Source: Monosporascus cannonballus (lineage: Eukaryota > Ascomycota > Sordariomycetes > Xylariales). From it: a stretch of DNA of 64,000 bases. A program made the position numbers and the translations under genes. The stretch lies in the NCBI GenBank assembly GCA_004154925.1, contig QJNS01000202.1, forward strand, positions 62,001-126,000. Direction: 5' to 3'. Positions 34,742-44,372 of this stretch are shown here, in pieces; positions within the stretch are counted from its first letter, which is position 1, and every line of letters starts with the position of its first letter. The notes beneath the pieces are model-generated. The model was not told the origin of the DNA and did not search any database. It saw nothing but the letters and a program-made list of their open reading frames with translations.

Positions 34742-37700
34742 CTAACAGACGAAACGGCAGTCCATTTGACGATTCGGGAACAACTTGTTTATTCCCTTCC
34801 ATCCATTATTTTCCCACCCACCAACCTTGCAATGTGGCAGTTTAGCGCTGTCGGTCATAGAGGTATCCCAAACTGTCTCTCCATAGGAGATCCGAGCCAT
34901 CCACTGCTGCCATTGCGTACCAGCACATCGTCTGTGAACGCGTTGCAAAAAACGACTCGACAGGGTCGATATTTTCCCGCCTGGCATTTTTTCCCCGAAA
35001 TCTGGGCATTTTTCCCTCTTTATCCCCGGCGGCAGCTCGCTTGTAAACGTAACCTTAAGCGGATAAGGAAGTTTGGTTTCAGAACCAAGTTGATATTCCT
35101 TATCCCAGCCTATCCAAGGACTAGACATATCGTAAAGTACGTTGCCAGCACCATCATAAACAGTGAAATCGGCCTTTACGTCCTATGTGTAGTACTCCGA
35201 CCATTCGTGGATATGGAGGTTACAGGTGCCCGTTTCATAAGGCGGCGGTGGTGGCAATTCTGGAGTAACAGTGGCCTCTGGGGTTTCCCTGGCAGAAGTG
35301 GGACATCCACAGAACTTCGTAATGCCTAACGACCCCGGAAGCCGAAGTACCGGCTGGCATCCTGCAGTGCTGCCATCGGGACAGACCTTTTTGGAACATT
35401 TAATTTCGTCGCATACGTCGCCGTCGTCGATACGTGGGCCGTCAGTTGTGGTAGTTCCTTCTGTAGAACCGGTCGGGTTGTCAGTTGTGGTAACTCCTCC
35501 TGTCGAACCGGTCGGGTCGTCAGTTGTGGTAGTTCCTCTTGTCGAATCGGTCGGGTTTTCCTCTGTTTTCGTAGGAATAGAACTCGGGGTCGATACAATA
35601 CAAGCATCGGCCCTTTTCGCACTACCGACGTCGTTTAGATCTGGATTTCCTTGACCTTGAAAGATCTGATCTGGCGACGGGTCCCATTCTGCGTATCGAC
35701 CGGCAATATCTAATTGCGTTTCGACCCACAGCCGCCATAAGGCCGGGCGGTCGCACTTGCCGGGCTGATACTGCAGAAACAGCTTGCCGCGGGACTGTTT
35801 TTGATCATTATCTCCCAGCTTCGTAGCTATTTCCCTTCGGCTAAGGCGTTTCTTTGCATCGGCGACACTTAAGACATTTGGTAAATATTCGATAACTTCT
35901 ACGGGCACCTCGGTACCTACGACCCTAAGTACCGCCTCCTTAATGCGATTGACGTATTTGGAAAACTTAAAACCCGCGCCGGCATTTGCATCCTCGGCCT
36001 GACGCACCTCGTCGTCTAGGTAATTGCCATTCCGGTCGGTATAATTTAGAAGGTTGCCGTAATTATCCTTTAGCTCCCATATATCAATACGTAATCGCGG
36101 TACAAAAATATAGACGTGGGTGCCCGGAATCTCCGAACCGTCCCCGCCGAAAATTGTGCCAATCTCTGGTAGCTTATTATTCCAACGCATTTGGACAAGG
36201 CCATATTTGTGTTGGTGGTACTGGGGGTCCGAAGCAGCCAGACCTGTCAAGATAAACTTAATGGCCTTATTTTCAAATCGATCCCCTTCGTCTGTAAAAG
36301 TCGGCTCCCAGATATGGCTGGCCCACGCTTCTCGTTGCGATACTACGATAACCGAAGTACAGCCGTATAATCCTTGGATAGAAAGTGAAGCGACTTGATT
36401 TTTAAACTGTATAATTTCGGAAGTCGTCATCTTAAGGTCAGGATCTTGCTCTTCCGGAAAGCGAATAACCGAGTTCTCCGTTGAAATAATATCTCCGTTA
36501 TAAGCCCACCAAGCCTCAATAGCCACAAAATGCTTGGGATCGCTATAGTCGCTAGGGTCGGACCAATCGCCCTCGTCCGGGTCGCCGCGCTTGACCTTGT
36601 TTTGCTCACTGGTTCCATCCCTATCGGTTAACCTCGTAACGGGACATTCCCGCCCCCCGCACATGCCTGGTGAACATAAAATCTCAGTCGGCTGTAAAAG
36701 CTGAGTAGTCGTCGTTGCAACCACGGAGCCTGTAATGCTGCAACCCGTCACCATGCTGTAGGCATAGGTTAAACATGGAATATCCGGTGTTTGTTTTGTA
36801 CCCGTAACAACACAGAAGACGCTTTCGAACGTTACGGTAAAAGTAATACTGCATTCTTGATCTTGGGTTGAGTTCTCAGTCCCAGTTGTTTTCTCAGTTT
36901 CCGTCGGCTTCTCAGTCTCAGTCGGCTTCTCAGTCTTAATCGGATCTTGGGTCTCGGTTGGATCTTGACCATGTTCATCCTTCCGGCAGTTACCAATGCT
37001 AAGCCCGAAAAGCTTAATGCAGAATCTCGGTATCTGAATCTGGATATTTGGCGGGAAAGATACATAACAGCCGAAGCAAATCTCCGGGGGTCCATTAAAA
37101 GGGATAATAACTTTGTTATGTATTAGTGAGGAACAGTGTAAAGGTTTTGACATACTTGCCTGGCACCACTGTTGGACCATCACTTCCTGGGGAGGTTATA
37201 GTCGTGTACATTGGGGTGGTCGCAGTATAGTCCGCCAGCGTGATAAAAGTGGCTCCGGAGGGCAAAGTAGTTATCGTCAGGGGGGGGCCAAGCGTTACTA
37301 AGTCTGTAGCCCCTAAGGTAGTTGTATCTGTTGTGGTATCTTTGGGTATGCCGTTTTCAGTGGTCCCCGGCGGAGGGTTGCCGGTGATAGCCATAATATT
37401 GCTCAGACTAGATTGTACTACGCTCGCGTCGTTACGGACACCGTCGACAATAGGGCCTAGGGAGTCTAGGTCAGTTGCCCCTTGTCCGGTATAAAGCCCT
37501 CCGAGAAGATCGACAAGTTCGCACAGTATCCCGTTCAACTCTGGTACAAGACCCTTTCCTGCCGTCTCACATTCTTTCAAAATGGAGTCACCACCGGATA
37601 GGCTGTTTATCAGGCCACCAACTTGGATTATGATTTCCCTAGTTTCCTCAATAGCTGAAGACGCCTTAATGGGGTTTAGGGTATCAGACCAGTCGTTAAC

Positions 37701-37946
37701 GAGAGGTATAACATCTGAAATACGGGAAGAGATAAATGCAATGCTGGATTGTACTTCTGTGCCCGAGGGTTCAATTTTGGTTGGCGCGGCTTCAGGGATA
37801 GTAACAGGTGTGGTAATGGGGCCACCGGAAACGACCACCACCGTATGTGTCACACCATCACTTGCGACGGTAGTGCTTGTAATAGCTGTAGGATCTGGTT
37901 TGTCCACTGTTCCTTCCTCAATGGACGCCGGGTCACAGAGGTCAAG
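34742..37946 (-). pseudogene. large secreted Cys-rich protein gene, in-frame TAG near C-terminus, 5' exons missing
   Basis: The minus-strand gene has an exon 37946-37160 (acceptor TTGACAG with an upstream CTAAT branch-like site), an intron 37159-37111 (GC-AG type, GCAAGT donor, 49 bp) and a long exon 37110-34742. The frame is open except for one TAG at 35185-35183, immediately followed in the same frame by codons leading into the terminal domain, so a single CAG to TAG change (as RIP makes) cuts off the last ~146 codons. Parts in order: Ser/Thr-rich and helical region, Cys-pair segment (PPEICFGCYVSFPP), TETEKP tandem repeats, a Cys-rich stretch, a long globular region, Thr/Gly/Asp repeats (TGSTGGVTTTDNP), a CXC/CGCP cluster, a Pro run and a C-terminal CKVGGW...MDC-x3-C motif. 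This resembles large secreted fungal proteins found near chitinase or killer-toxin-like genes (from memory). No signal peptide is visible because 5' exons are absent. Confidence 0.7.
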
Positions 37947-38559
37947 CTGTCAACAATTAGTCTTTTTATACTTAAGATAATGTCGCAAAAGCGACGCCGC
38001 TATTTCGTGGCTAGCAATAGCGCTATATATGGTCAATTTGTTACCACGACAGATAAGCTAATAACGAGAATTGAATAATCGACAACCGACAAACAGCAAT
38101 AATTAAGTATTCGATTCCTTCAAAAAAAAAGCCGCGTAGGTGAATAAGGAAGACAGTAAACGATATCATATACTGACCAGAGATTGTCTGACGAAATGGC
38201 AGAGAGGTTTTGCAACCGACAAACCTTCTACGCCATGGAAACCGCTTCCGATAGCGATAGACATAAGGCACGCCAGTTTGAGAACTCGCAGGAAAATCAT
38301 CGCTCGCTCTTATGATCAGTGGTTTACTTGGTGTCAAAGTAGAAAAGATATAAAGATGATAGTCTTGATTTTTCGTAGGAAGCATAAGGATTATTTCGAG
38401 CTCGTAAAGTCCATCCAGGTTTATATACGCGTAGATGTTAAAAAAAGGGCTACCAGTTCGATCACCGAACTGAGGCTGCGTTCTTACTGTTCGATGTTGG
38501 CTCAATCATGATGCAGGGCCGAGAAACCACCCAATCCTTCAACATGATATGTAACATAT
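37947..38559. other. upstream of the secreted-protein gene; no confident gene
   Basis: Balanced-to-AT sequence with overlapping open frames on opposite strands (38041-38505 minus, 38140-38511 plus), neither with a recognisable domain. The missing 5' exons of the neighbouring minus-strand gene should lie here if the locus were intact, but no signal peptide or splice donor could be convincingly identified. Confidence 0.35.
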
Positions 38560-38798
38560 TGTCAGACCCAGCTGAAGTCGATCAAACAGCTAAGCCTTGG
38601 CTTAGTTTGATCACCTACTGAGACAAGGCTACTTTATGCACCCCCGGTATCTTTTCCTCTTAGCTACAGCTGTATTTACGTGTATAAAAGGAGGGTTCGC
38701 TACCCTTACCTTCTAGCTAGGACCTTGGAGAGGTCATGCAACCTTCAATATACCTTTTCTTCAGTTATATGCTTCTGTGTGTGATGCAGGGTCTCATA
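38560..38798 (+). repeat. solo LTR, 239 bp
   Basis: The ends are TGTCAGACCC and GGGTCTCATA, inverted repeats allowing transitions, with a 5-bp duplication CATAT at 38555-38559 and 38799-38803. A TATAAAAG promoter box at 38683-38690 sets the orientation. It is a relic of an LTR element unrelated to A-F. Confidence 0.78.
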
Positions 38799-38869
38799 CA
38801 TATCTGCCTATGTATATCCAGCCTTTATCTACACGGGTTTACACGGACGGTTCTATTATTATCGCCAAC

Positions 38870-39014
38870 TGTGAGATCACAGCCCCCCACAGCCAGACAG
38901 GGCTAGGAAAGGAACGCATATAGATCCTAACTAAAGCGCGTTAAGCAACAGTCGCTGATGCGACCCGTAAAAGGGGCTCGTGGCTCAGTGGAGCTAACAA
39001 TTGATCATATAACA
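38870..39014. repeat. solo LTR, about 145 bp
   Basis: It begins TGTGAGATCACAGCCCCCC and ends ATATAACA, flanked by CCAAC at 38865-38869 and 39015-39019. The first 40 bp resemble the start of the solo LTR at 34041, suggesting the same or a related family. The 3' end is assigned mainly from the target duplication. Confidence 0.6.
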
Positions 39015-39304
39015 CCAACACGTACGAGTAAGAGCTGTTGTCCCGTTGGTCGTAAAGGACGGATGGGATTGGCTGGCACGGACCTTTGCCGCCTGCCCCC
39101 AAAAAGTGCAGTTTCCCTCACCCTCTAAATTTTCCGACTCTGGACCTTCGACCCCAACTTAAACTGCTAACATCAAAAGAACAAATCCAAACAAGACATC
39201 CTTTTCCATAGGTCCAGAATCTCCAAAGGATCTAAACTGTTGGTTTTCACGCCGCAATCCTTTAATCTGTGGATTTACATCGATAAAAGCCACATTTGCA
39301 TTCA

Positions 39305-40498
39305 ATGGAATCCCTAAAGGAGCGCCTTTGCCTCGTCCGCGAGCGGATAGCGCATATGGAAGCAAGCTACGACATAATCCGAAAGATTTACAAGAAAATG
39401 AAGCCTGAAGGTTATCAAAGGGTGCGCGACATAAAAGAGCAGAACGGCTGGTTCCCACCCTTGCCCCCAAGGCTTCCCTGGCCCGAATACGCCCTGGGAG
39501 CCGACCCGGTCGATCAGGATAAGGATTCTCTCAAGTTTTACCTCGCTTGCGAAATTGGCATCATGTCAGATGTCGTCTCGTTTATTGGCAAAAAAGGTCA
39601 TTCCCCGAAACAGGCCGTCCGCCAATATGGCCTGGAACAGGCTTCTTTTGGTTGCAAGTCCGAAGTGGCGCGTTATCTGCTGGAGAACGGAACCCTGCTG
39701 CATAACAACTGCTTTATAAGATCAGTTAAAATCAAGAAGGCCCCATCCGGCGAAACAGATAAATACGTATACCTTTTCGACGAAGCAGACGGCGGGGATA
39801 ATAAAGGTTTACTTACATCATTGTTGCAGGCCTTTATTAACGTGGGATCCTGGCATCCGAACCAACCCTGGGAGACTTACTGGAAATCTCCACGCATAGC
39901 TATCTGTACGCCGAAAGCCATAACCGACATCACCCTTCTCAAGTTCCTTCTCGCCCATGGCGCTGATCCAAATGTTGGCAGCTTCGGCAAGACTAGCAGT
40001 ACGAGTGGAGTAAACTTCGCCCTTGACCGGCAGTGCCCTGCGGTACTTAACGGTATCGTAGAAAAGTTCGATCCATCACTGGTCGACTTGCTTTTAAGGC
40101 ACGGGGCCAGGCGAAATTGTGAAGGGCTTTACCTTTTGCACTTAATAGTCCAGCGGGAGAACCGAAATAATTTCGCAAAGTTGCGCCGCCCGCTCGCCCA
40201 GTTCTTGCTAGATCAGGGTCTGGCCGACGTTAACGAGGCCAAGAAAATGCTGTGGAGGCATGAGGGTACGCGGTATTATATCCCTGGATCGTACGAAACC
40301 GAAACGCCTTTAACGCTCGCTTGTGCGGCGTCGGACTGGGAGTATGTCGAATGGTTGTTGGAGCATGGTGCCGACCCGGATGCACTGGATGGAAAGGCTT
40401 ATAAAGAGCTATGGTGGTGCAACCCATACGATGGCCCTAATGATCCTTCCCGGCTAGCGAAGCTGGTCAGAAAGGTTCAAGAAAAAAGGCAAGGGTAG
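39305..40498 (+). CDS. ankyrin-repeat protein (397 aa)
   Basis: The intact ORF has ATG at 39305; the frame is open 9 bp further upstream but without an ATG there. The N-terminal part is helical and charged (residues 1-35, KERLCLVRERIAHMEASYD). From about residue 75 helical repeat units appear, and clear ankyrin consensus pieces are seen: LLKFLLAHGADPNVG (about 220-234), LVDLLLRHGARRN (about 262-274), AQFLLDQGLADVN, and TPLTLACAASDWEYVEWLLEHGADPDA near the C-terminus. There is no signal peptide or transmembrane segment. Ankyrin repeats mediate protein-protein contacts; the partner is unknown. It shows no RIP signature and sits in a GC-balanced island between solo LTRs, so it is the best candidate for a live gene here. 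It could be spliced to further exons, but none are needed. Confidence 0.85.
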   Translation: MESLKERLCLVRERIAHMEASYDIIRKIYKKMKPEGYQRVRDIKEQNGWFPPLPPRLPWPEYALGADPVDQDKDSLKFYLACEIGIMSDVVSFIGKKGHSPKQAVRQYGLEQASFGCKSEVARYLLENGTLLHNNCFIRSVKIKKAPSGETDKYVYLFDEADGGDNKGLLTSLLQAFINVGSWHPNQPWETYWKSPRIAICTPKAITDITLLKFLLAHGADPNVGSFGKTSSTSGVNFALDRQCPAVLNGIVEKFDPSLVDLLLRHGARRNCEGLYLLHLIVQRENRNNFAKLRRPLAQFLLDQGLADVNEAKKMLWRHEGTRYYIPGSYETETPLTLACAASDWEYVEWLLEHGADPDALDGKAYKELWWCNPYDGPNDPSRLAKLVRKVQEKRQG

Positions 40499-41057
40499 GC
40501 TGAGGCTTATCGAACAAGTTCAAATAGCAGGTTGCTTATGGTTAACGGAATCCCTTGGTTTGCGCATTATCATCGAGCTGCAAGTTCTAAGAGGAGCTCC
40601 AGGGTTCTGGAAAGCAAAGATGCGTAGGTACACTACATTTGCCATTGTTATTTCAAGTTTCTTCCGATGCCCATCTAAGCGATACAGTGATACGTTTACG
40701 AGCAAGATAGTGATACCTAGGTAACCATTATGACCAGAGGTATCTCGCGATCCCCCCAATGCCCTTCTAGCAGGGACTTCATTGACTTCTCGGCGACTAG
40801 GTAGGTGGCCGTCGATGGTGGCAACTTCGCTTGTTGCACTTGTCGTGGAATAGGGGTATCTGTGTTAGTCATCAAGCTCCACAGCACCCGGAAGAACCTT
40901 ATTCCGGCGCTCCCACAGTATATAGAGAGCTTCCTAGCTACCGCTCCTTGGAGCTCAATTCCAGTCAGACAATTATCACTTCCCACACTCTATGCAGCCT
41001 TTTCTCGCGATCAGCCTAACTGTGACAGCACTCGTACAAATCGGGTCTAATTAATCT
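40499..41057. other. 3' flank of ankyrin gene, no gene called
   Basis: Balanced composition with short overlapping frames on both strands (40520-40759 and 40717-40986 minus; 40805-41050 plus). None has a recognisable motif or consistent splice sites. Treated as intergenic. Confidence 0.4.
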
Positions 41058-41549
41058 TGTGACGGCTAGGCGGTTTAATCAACTATTAAACCTTAGTCGT
41101 ACGGGTTTATGTTAGCAGGAGTATCGTGGGATTCTGAGCAATGGATACAGTAACTGGTCACGTCTCGTAATACCAAGGGTATCTTGGGTAATGAAGTTAT
41201 ATTGCAAGCTAATGCTATCTAAACCATGGATCTAGCGAGTGTATATATCTTCACCGACTTACTGGCTCATCAGTGAGTTGATGATCGTCACGTGACCTGA
41301 CCCACTTGGTCTTCTTGGCTGTTCCTCTTGCGACCGTTTCTGGAGGCCGTAGCTTGCCAGGTCGTGGCACAAGGGCGCTTAGTCCTTGAGTGCCTTGAGC
41401 CCCTTCGAGTTTTTATCTCTGGCTCAACTGGCTCAAGGTGCCAAGAGCCCTGAGGGCTTTAAGCCGATCACGTGACTTGGTCCACGAATCGGGCCTAGCT
41501 TTCTTGTCCCAACCGTTCCTAGACCCGCTAAGCCTGTTGGGTCGTGACA
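41058..41549 (-). repeat. solo LTR, 492 bp, related to LTRs of A-E
   Basis: On the minus strand it begins TGTCACGACCC and ends CTAGCCGTCACA. Its 3' part (GCTAACATAAACCCGTACGA, AAGGTTTAATAGTTG) is nearly identical to the LTR of element E and close to A-C, but its U3 is different and longer, with two CACGTG sites (41289-41294 and 41469-41474) and CTCAAGG repeats. It is almost free of RIP mutations. The 5-bp flanks (AATCT left, TACAC right) do not match, so either the ends recombined with another copy or a rearrangement removed one side. Confidence 0.75.
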
Positions 41550-41912
41550 TACACTTGATGTCAGATGTGATACGGTAATCTGATAGTTGATATTGATTGG
41601 TCCGAAGGTACTGTCACAATAATAAGCTAAACCGAAATAGGGATAGTACGCATTCCTACCTGTGTTACTAGACATACCTTACAGGGTGAGTGTCGGCAGG
41701 TCCGTGTTTAAATTTAACCTTGCGGGCCTAATTTACCGTTTTGAAGACGGTATATAACCGTTTTTATCCCAGCGTTACAGCAATTTCTTTTTGCTAATAG
41801 TTGATGTTTTATTTTAAGTCGCATTATTCCAGGTTAAGAGAATCTATATAGTAATATTAAAATCTAACTATTTGAATTTTATTACAAAACCTTAATTCCC
41901 CCTAAGCTTAAC
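41550..41912. other. spacer between solo LTR and element C
   Basis: The first ~170 bp have balanced composition, then AT-rich RIP-mutated DNA leads into element C. No gene, repeat or RNA is recognised. The minus frame 41433-41675 overlaps the solo LTR and is not considered coding. Confidence 0.4.
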
Positions 41913-42298
41913 TGTTACGACCCGACAAGCTCCGGTCTCAAGAAACGGTCAGGCAGAAGCACACGGGCCACCTCCCGGGTCACGTAACGGTGATCACTGC
42001 CAAGCCAGTGATCATCAATGATCAAAGGTGATCCCAAGTGATCGTAATTATTACCAACGGCGTAATCACGAATAATTAAGCCAAAAGGAAAAGGATATAT
42101 ACGTTTATTAAATCCATAATTTAAATAACTTTAGCTTGTAATATTTATTAATACTAATCGTTTGCAATAAAGCATTTCCGGTATTAAAAGATATAATATA
42201 ATTACTATATCTATTACTTAAATTCCTACGATATTCCTGCTAACATAAACTCGTTAACTTAAGGTTTAATAATTAGTTAAACCTTATAGCTTGTTATA
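41913..42298 (+). repeat. 5' LTR of element C
   Basis: This 386-bp LTR starts TGTTACGACCCGACAAGCTC. Its U3 has multiple GTGATC/GTGATCA repeats (about 41990-42040) and a CACGTA at 41981. The outer half is unmutated and the inner half RIP-mutated. The R/U5 part is shared with A, B and E. Confidence 0.9.
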
Positions 42299-42358
42299 CG
42301 TTATAAACTTTTATTTAATAATACTATTAAACTTTAAGCAATACTTAATACTGTCAAG

Positions 42359-43878
42359 ATGTCGACCAATATTTAAGAAACCCCTATTTAACAGTTTTAG
42401 GCTCGAATTCGGAAATTAGAATAAAAAATCCGACAACTTAGGGTTACGCCACCTACCTAACCCTCTCTCGCCCGTATAAAGCCAAAAAAGCTAGAACCCT
42501 ACGATGAAAAAGGTAACTTTCAGACTTTTTTAACTTAGATACGAATTTACTTTTGCTTTTTAAACCTTAACGACCCAGCGGATATAATCCTAGCAATAAA
42601 AATATACCTAATAAAAAATGCAGTTAATTAATTTAAACCCATTATAAAAAATTTCCTAAAAATAAGAAAAACAAATAAGAAAGATTTTACTAACGAAATC
42701 TTTTTAACTTATATCAATTTTGAAAACAAAATACGCGATAATTTTGGCAATCCGGATAAAAAACGATTAATAACTTAATAATTTTTATAACTTTAACAAA
42801 GAAAATTTGCATTTAAATACGCCGTAATTTTTAAAAATTTTGCGGTTAAGATAAAATAAAAAAACGATAAAGCTAATGCCTTTATCGATATATTTTATAA
42901 AGGATTAAAAAATAATATAAAAAATAAAATTATTCGAATTAAACGATTAGTTGCTTTAAACCGGTATATTACAAAGGTAATTAAAATTAACAACCGATAA
43001 TTTAAAAAACGATAAAAGAAAAAAGAACAATATATTTTATGTTCGGGATATAATAAATTTAACCAGAGGAAAAAACGAGACGTACTTTTTACTTCTTACG
43101 AAACGGCGCCAGAACCTATAAAACCTAACGTTACCTACCAATAAAACTAGAGCCAGATTAAATGCTTTAATTACGGCAAAATAGGACATAAGGATTATAA
43201 ATATAAAAAACTCAAAAAGTTATTATAAGATAACTGGATTTCTATACCGGAAGGACAATTTAAAAATAATTAAGAAAACGATAATAAGGCTATTAATATA
43301 ATCCAAGCCAAATATATATTAGATTTATAACAAAAGGTCCAACCAGGACGATTATAATAAAAAATTCGACAAGAAATACGAAAAATTAAAAAGCTAACTT
43401 GGTAGGCATTACGAACATAATAAGAAATACTACAAAGATAATTATATAAATACCAAAATTAAACAGAAAAAATTTGTCCCGGAATACCTGATCGATACGG
43501 CAGAATATACGCTGTACATTATCGACGACGAGAATATCCTAATTACGAGAAATAGAAATAATATATCCATATACGAATTACTCGCATATATTACAAAGGA
43601 TTCGATTTTCCAAATTATACTAGGCATAATAAGAATAATAAGTAATAATATCGACAGCTTCGAACCATAACCCTAAGAAATATCCAGCAATTGGCCGAAA
43701 TAAAAAGCTGGCTTAAAGGAAAATAATGCCCGCAAAAAACCTTTTTTATTATTACGGATAATATAATTACTAAACGAAAAAGGAATTAATTTAATATACG
43801 GTAAAAAAGCATTATTAAAAAGTTATTACGGATTTTTATTTTTAATTAGTATTTATTATAAATCCTTACGAAAAAAAG
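42359..43878 (+). pseudogene. gag region of element C up to the D insertion
   Basis: ATG at 42359 gives MSTN, equivalent to MSTS in sister copies, and is followed within a few codons by TAA. The zinc knuckle near 43163 retains KCFNYGKIGHKDYKYK, where two Cys have become Tyr. Further downstream the FVPEYLIDTAEYTLYIIDDEN-like segment (43480-43540) matches B near 5700. Element D interrupts the frame at 43879. Confidence 0.7.
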
Positions 43879-44318
43879 TGTTACGTTCAGAAGGGACTCC
43901 ACTAGGCCCAAAGGAGGCCCAGGAAGTTGGAGACGTTCGGGATCTCCACCTTCCATCGGATAAACCTCGGGTCTCTGTCAATCTCCAAAAACACCAGGAA
44001 ACTCGTGGACGACAGACACCATGGTCTTTCGAAATCCCCAGAGACCATAAAAGATATGAAGGATAAAAAAGATAAGAAAGATATATAAGGTTTAGGTTTC
44101 TTATATAAATAGCCACTTACTTAGTTTTTCGTTCTTTAATTATTAATTTAAGCTTTTAGCCAGAAGTAATTGTACCGTTCTTTAATTAAAAGAGGAGTAC
44201 TTTGAAATTTCCTTAACGAACATACTGAATCATTTTTCGCCCTATTGTTACCTGCAAATCAAAACCTTTTTCGGATACTGCTCATACCTCCAGGTGGATG
44301 TATAACAGGTTCGTTATA
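43879..44318 (+). repeat. 5' LTR of element D
   Basis: This 440-bp LTR starts TGTTACGTTCAGAAGGGACT and ends GGTTCGTTATA (TTACA in the 3' copy). An ATATATAAGG promoter-like box lies at 44091-44100, after GATAA/AGATA repeats. The U3 is unrelated to those of A, B, C and E. Open frames reported on either strand in this LTR recur in the 3' copy and are not genes. Confidence 0.93.
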
Positions 44319-44372
44319 TTTTGATAACTCCTTGATTAATAGCCGACGGATGATTCACCGCCCAGTTGGGGC

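Noticed and set aside
35271..35654. Plus-strand open frames across 34766-37980
   Set aside because: They mirror the Thr/Gly/Asp-rich repeats of the minus-strand secreted protein gene and have no independent support.
38041..38511. Overlapping open frames of 154 and 123 codons on opposite strands
   Set aside because: Neither shows a domain. The minus one lies where missing exons of the secreted gene might be, but splice sites did not convincingly join it.
41053..41554. Target duplication around the 492-bp solo LTR
   Set aside because: The flanking 5-mers AATCT and TACAC do not match even allowing C/T changes, so no duplication is claimed.
43856..44116. Open frames on both strands at 43856-44116, repeated at 50658-50951
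   Set aside because: They are inside the two LTRs of element D and recur because the LTRs are duplicates; no protein motif.
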